64,000 nt of DNA from Puffinus mauretanicus (lineage: Eukaryota; Chordata; Aves; Procellariiformes; Procellariidae). Of this stretch, positions 58,961 through 64,000 are shown piece after piece. The notes below the pieces were generated by a model. It saw nothing but the letters and a program-made list of their open reading frames with translations. It did no database searches and had not been told where the DNA came from. Both the position numbers and the translations under genes were made by a program. Each line of letters opens with the position of its first letter. Position 1 is the first letter of the stretch. The stretch spans positions 744,001 through 808,000 of the forward strand of contig JAJKFH010003821.1 in assembly GCA_023333565.1 (NCBI GenBank), written 5' to 3'.

Positions 58961-61900
58961 AATTGTGTACTAGGTTCTAGAGTTTTTAAATAACACTAAT
59001 CATAGCTACAAGCTTTTGCTGACAATGGATTATGTTTTGGAATAAGTATTTCTTCATCTGTAGTTTTGGTTTTCTGTCAGATTTACCAGCAGTGCAAAAG
59101 CTTGCATATATCTTTGGCTGGAGACAAAATCTTCTTATTTAGGAAGTGTGTTCCCAGTCCTTATGTGCTGCTCCGTCTGCTTGGTCATTAAAAATACTAG
59201 AAAATTAATAACCAGAAAAAGCTATAGAAAGTTGTTAGGTTTCCTATATCCACAGGGATGTTGACTGTGCTCTTGGCTTTCAGCCTTCGTCACTGTTGTT
59301 TGTTAATCTACTAATCTTCCTTGTGGTACCAATTTAACACAATGTGTTCATCTAATAATGGCAAAGGTAATGCGGTAAAAGAGGCGCATAGAGTATGGTG
59401 TAGCTTTTACTGTTGGTCCCTTGTGTTTTATATGCAGTAGTGTTTAGTCTGAAAAGATGAATCACTGTTAATTTCAAGTTTTTATGATCTAGAATGTTTC
59501 TGTTAAAATGCAAAAAAAAGTTTTTTGAATCTTAAATATTAATGTAATTAAATTGATGAACTAAGGATGAGACTAATGATTTTGATCTTAAGTAAATTTT
59601 AACTGAGCTGTGAAGAAAAATACAAGTTCTTGATTTCACATTCATATTACAGTAAACATAAAAAGTATCAGAAATAAAGAAACTAATTATGCAAATGAAT
59701 ATGAAGTGTCTTGTGAAGAATAGGTAATTCTATAAATAAAAAAGCAATAGTAAAGTTCCAAAATGTGCATGTGATTTTTGACTCAGGGTAATAATTCTTG
59801 GATAAAAAATGAAAGTCACAAATACACTCTAGTAGAGTCATATGGAGGCTAGACTTGTGATGGTAGAAGTGAATTTTTTTTAAGCCAGTTGTTGACAGAC
59901 AACTTATAGTAGTTCCTTAGTACATTGTCATAAAACTTTTCAGTGAAGATCTTTAAAGAATGTAAACCATGCCATGTTTTTTTCCCAAATTTATTACTAA
60001 TCAATCCTGTTAATGCAGAAATATTTATGAAGCCTCTTAATATCTAGAAAGGTAAAACAATGATGAATTTGGGATTGTTTTTATTTGCCATCAGATTTTC
60101 AGTTTGCGTTGGATTGCATCTATAAACATACATGGTTTTATGGGACATGCGGACTATAAATACAAGTGAAAAGATTGTCTTAAAACAATATGATTTCAGG
60201 ATCAGAGACTTCAAGGAAAGTAAAATGTCAGTCTACCAAAAACGGAACTAAAATGATCAGAAATACTAAAATGAAATGGAGATTTCAACTCTATTCTGTT
60301 TCAATTTGTCATTGATTATCTAGAGTAACTAAGCTAACTAATAACGGTGTCTGCATTAGAAGCATGGATAACTTAGCTTGCCTTTGTCATTAACAGGCAG
60401 AAGTAGGTACCAGCATAAATACTGTACCAAAATCACAATTATTTCTATATTTCTGCTTCTAAATATTTAGTATATCACATTTTGTACACACCTGCTTGTT
60501 GCACTGTTTTGAACATCAGTCTTGTGGGCCAGCCCACCCCGGTTGTCCACAAGTCCATGTTGTGGCCTTGCTCAAACATCCCCATCCTGTTACCGTACCT
60601 CCAAGTGACCTTGGCCGCCTCTGTGGGGAAGGGGAACAGAGGAAGTCGGTTGCATTCCCTGCTGTCTTTTGTGGGTTTGGTTTGGGTTTGGTTTGGGAAG
60701 GATAGATTTCTGTCGAGTTGGCCACACTTAGGGCATCTCCTGATGTAGTTTTGCCTTCTCAGATGGAATCTAGAATTTCCTGGGGGTTTTCTGCTTTTGC
60801 AGCATTTGGGTACTGTAATATGAGTATGAATTTCAATTATTTTATCCTTCTCTCAGAAGACTATCAACAACAAGAGGCATTTGAAAAAGGTAACTGTAAC
60901 TCCAGGTATTTTCCATGGTTCCCGATTCCCTAAGGAATGTGGTTTGTGTGATCACTATCTGTCTGCATTCCTGAAAAGGGATACGCTATTTTGAGTATGC
61001 CAGCCACCTCTGCCCAGATTTGGCAGCAGGCAAGAGAACATTAATGTTCAACCATTTTTTGAGAGAATTTGAGAAGAGAGAGGCCTTAGGAATACTTGCA
61101 CTTAAAAGAAAGACAGGGACTCACGCTTTCTGGCAGCAGCCAGCTATCAGTCGGAACATGTAGCTTCAAATTAGCTACAGCCTGCCATGTTTTGCCTGTA
61201 TGTTGATCTTCAGAAACGATTAACTACCATCACTGGCATGAAATGAAAAAAGTTTCTGGTAGTCATAACCTGTCACTTTAAAGGAAGATAAAGAATTGAT
61301 CCACAGTTTTATGTTGCTGATTTTTGGAACAGCTGTGAGAGTCTCATTGGGAAAATCAACAAGAATAGTGCATGTGCTTATGTCGGGATAGTTTTCATTC
61401 CAGAAAACGCTACCAAACTTGAAGAGTAATAATTTTTTTTTTTTACAAACCCATCTCTTGTAGAATTGTAATTGCCCTTGCTGTTTATCGAATGCTTCCT
61501 ATCAATAAATGGGCAAGACAATGTTTGAGACCCAATCTACAAAGTCTAGATTTGGCAAATCTGTAAGAAAGATCATTCCCTGAACAGGGGACACTTGTAT
61601 TTGCAGAACCGTGGCAGATCTAAATAAAGTAGGCTAACATTACCCAGCCTGCACAGTTGTGCTCTGTTTCTTCATATTTGTGACTTTCACCAGCTGATAA
61701 AGTCTGTCTCTTAAAGTGGGATTTCAGAGTTATCTTCCAGTTCTCCTGAACATGACTGGCTTGCATCTTTTTTAATGTTATATAACTGAATTTAATATAT
61801 TATGGGGAAAAAATTTCTTGTAGCAGATAAATTAACCTGAAAGGTGAAACTATGCTGAAGGCAATGTATTTTTGAAGAACTTTTATTCACTATCAGCATC

Positions 61901-64000
61901 AATGTCTAAAATATATGATTTAATTTACCAGACCAGATTTAAAAGGAGCTGTAAGCAGAGCTCATAATTCAGAGCTATGACACTGGATCCTTTAATTATA
62001 TACTGAATTTTTCACCTAAAACTTATACAGCTTCAGGGATTGATGGTCTGATAGAAAGCATTTATCTTCAGGATAACATATTTAAATTTAGTCCAGAAGG
62101 TCTGAAAATTTGATCTATGAAACAATTCGGTAATCTTCCACTTTCCAAATGGTTAGAGGAACTGCGACGGCAAAGCAGTGACCCCTTGTGCTCCTCTTAA
62201 TGATATAAGGCTCACATGTTTTAAAATTCACAAAAATTATTTTAAAAGTAGTAGAGCTGTACAGTGTTGTGATCCTACCTTTGACATTCCCCTGAGAAAC
62301 GCTGTGATGGGCAAAGGCGTCTTTATGTGTTACACTGACAATTGCAGTGTGCTGTGTCAAAACCACCACTATCCATTGTCAAAAAGAGATGCATTTTGGG
62401 CTGATGAAAGCCTTTAATGCCATCTTCTGACAACGGTTAGGAACATTCCTGTTTATTAGACTTCTGGTTTTCACGTAATTTTGAAAGCAAGTGCCTTGTA
62501 TATTTATGACTTCCTGATCATTACTAGAGAGAGAACTTCCAACAAAACCACTTACTGTTTACTGGCTTGTAGCTACTTTTTTTGAGTAAATGGTCCTGAG
62601 TCGAAATTTAACAAGACATAACTCGCCAAGACATTCTGATCTCTAAAGTTACATTGAGAGAAGTACCTGAGAAAAAGAGATCCGAGGAGCCTTTTTTTTT
62701 TTTTCTTTTTCAAAAATGATTCTCTCTGTGCCCATTACTGAAGGATATTTAGACTGGTCCCAAGGAATATTTCCCTGAATATACCACATCTCTCTGATCA
62801 CTGCAACTTAATGGTAAGTAACTGCTCTGGTAGATGTCCACAAGCAATGGCTGTAAACTCAGTGGCCAGGATACTACTAACAACAGTAGCTATGAAAGCT
62901 CAGCATAGGATAACATTCCTATTGATAAGTTTACTTTAAGGTCATCTTCAGCTCCGTGAAATGGCATCCTCGGTGCAGTTAGTTAGGGAGAAAAGAAATA
63001 AAAATAATCTATCCAGCTTACAGGGAAAAAAAAGTATCATGTGGTACAAGAGTTCAACAGGAGCATAATATTCCACCCACACATCAGCTTTTTGGAAAAG
63101 TAGTATGCCTTTGAAGAAGGTCGGAGATAACTAATGTTGCCAGACTGGTTTTTGTCCTTCAGAAGAAATAGTATTCTAGTATGTGGATTCAAGAGCTATT
63201 TATATAAGAAATGCAAATAAACAGAATTTCTCTGTTCCACGGTCCTTCCCAAAATGTAGCAGTTTTATGTCCCCCTGGTTTGTCCTCCTCCACACTGAAG
63301 TGTGACTATGATTTTTTTTCACAGCAGCCTTGCACACCAAGGCCAAATTCCAGAAACAGACACCCAACTCTGCTTCCTTCCTGTTTCAGTTGTCTTTCTA
63401 CTAATCAGTTTTCAGTGTTACCTCCTCCTGATTTTTCATTTACTTCTATGTGGTGGATTAAATTGGAAAATCATTGTGTATTCCTGAACTGTCTTGTGAT
63501 ACTAACTTGAATCCTACTACAAGCTTGTTTTTAAAGCAGCCTCTCACCAACTATAAAAAAATGAATTATCTTTTTTTTTTTTTTTTAAAAAGGTGATGGA
63601 CAAATGAGATGCCTGTGTGCGTGACCTGTGTAACAGCTAGTCACTGACGTCTTCTGCAGCAGGGCATGCAAAGGCTTCTTACCATTCTTCCATGATATAC
63701 GTATTCAGGCAGTCTAGTTTCACAGAACACTGGCAAAAAGGAATCAACATTTTTCTGTCCTTGAAGAGTGGTTGATAGTGATAAATTAATGCCTGAGGTA
63801 ACAGGTGCTATGCCTTATAAATTATATCACAATAAATAATCAAAAGAGCTTATTTGGGTGTAGGGGAAATAGAATATATATGCCATATTATGTGTCTAGA
63901 ACTAGATATAGACAGACAGTGCATTCTTACCCTGTTTATATTAATACATTTACTGGAATATGCACTAGAAAGCCTATCCAGTACATAATAAGGGCATGAG
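58961..64000. other. Intergenic sequence downstream of CCDC138
   Basis: AT-rich, no coding exon, tRNA or recognisable transposon. A GC-richer patch at about 60,500-60,720 ends in a short (GGTTT)n-like array (60,671-60,697). In mammals EDAR follows CCDC138 on the opposite strand; none of its exons is seen here, so it must start or end beyond the window. Confidence 0.65.

Noticed and set aside
58961..64000. Minus-strand EDAR exons expected from mammalian gene order
   Set aside because: No frame shows death-domain or TNF-receptor cysteine patterns in this stretch.

Overview
This window looks like an avian nuclear chromosome. It is intron-rich with spliced vertebrate genes, and its repeats are typical of birds: chicken-repeat-1 (CR1) LINE fragments in several age classes, a solo LTR of a type common in birds, and a broken ERV. 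The two recognised genes are RANBP2 followed by CCDC138, head to tail on the + strand, the same order as in mammals. Species cannot be fixed from the sequence. All gene calls are read from translated exons, matching splice phases and remembered family sequence; no database search was possible.

Positions 1-14,450 hold the 3' end of RANBP2. About 5.2 kb of intron is followed by the last nine coding exons (5,210 to the stop at 14,253). They encode the SUMO-ligase internal repeats, a stretch with FG motifs, the fourth Ran-binding domain and the C-terminal cyclophilin domain. The large upstream exon with the other Ran-binding domains and zinc fingers lies outside. A CR1 copy, a 30-bp tandem duplication and a 185-bp A/C-rich tract sit in the introns.

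A gap of about 650 bp leads into a CpG island (15,092-15,620) with the first exon of CCDC138. CCDC138 appears complete: fifteen coding exons from 15,444 to 56,930, all in compatible phases, giving a predicted 668-residue protein close to the human length (about 665). Its introns carry a 2.9-kb antisense CR1 with dead endonuclease and reverse-transcriptase motifs, an antisense solo LTR, a very old CR1 and several short CR1 tails. Intron 13 is about 15.8 kb and almost free of recognisable repeats.

From about 57,560 to the end the window is intergenic. It contains an ERV remnant with an 18-nt primer-binding site matching initiator-methionine tRNA, a polypurine tract and part of a 3' LTR. No coding sequence of EDAR, the expected next gene in mammals, is visible.

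RANBP2 works at the cytoplasmic face of the nuclear pore and CCDC138 is a centrosome or centriolar-satellite protein. Their adjacency is old synteny rather than a shared pathway. I found no evidence of a wholly new system. The most unusual items are the decayed second SUMO-ligase repeat of RANBP2, the tRNA-like leader of the ERV, a possible poison exon in CCDC138 and a two-state hairpin in a CCDC138 intron.
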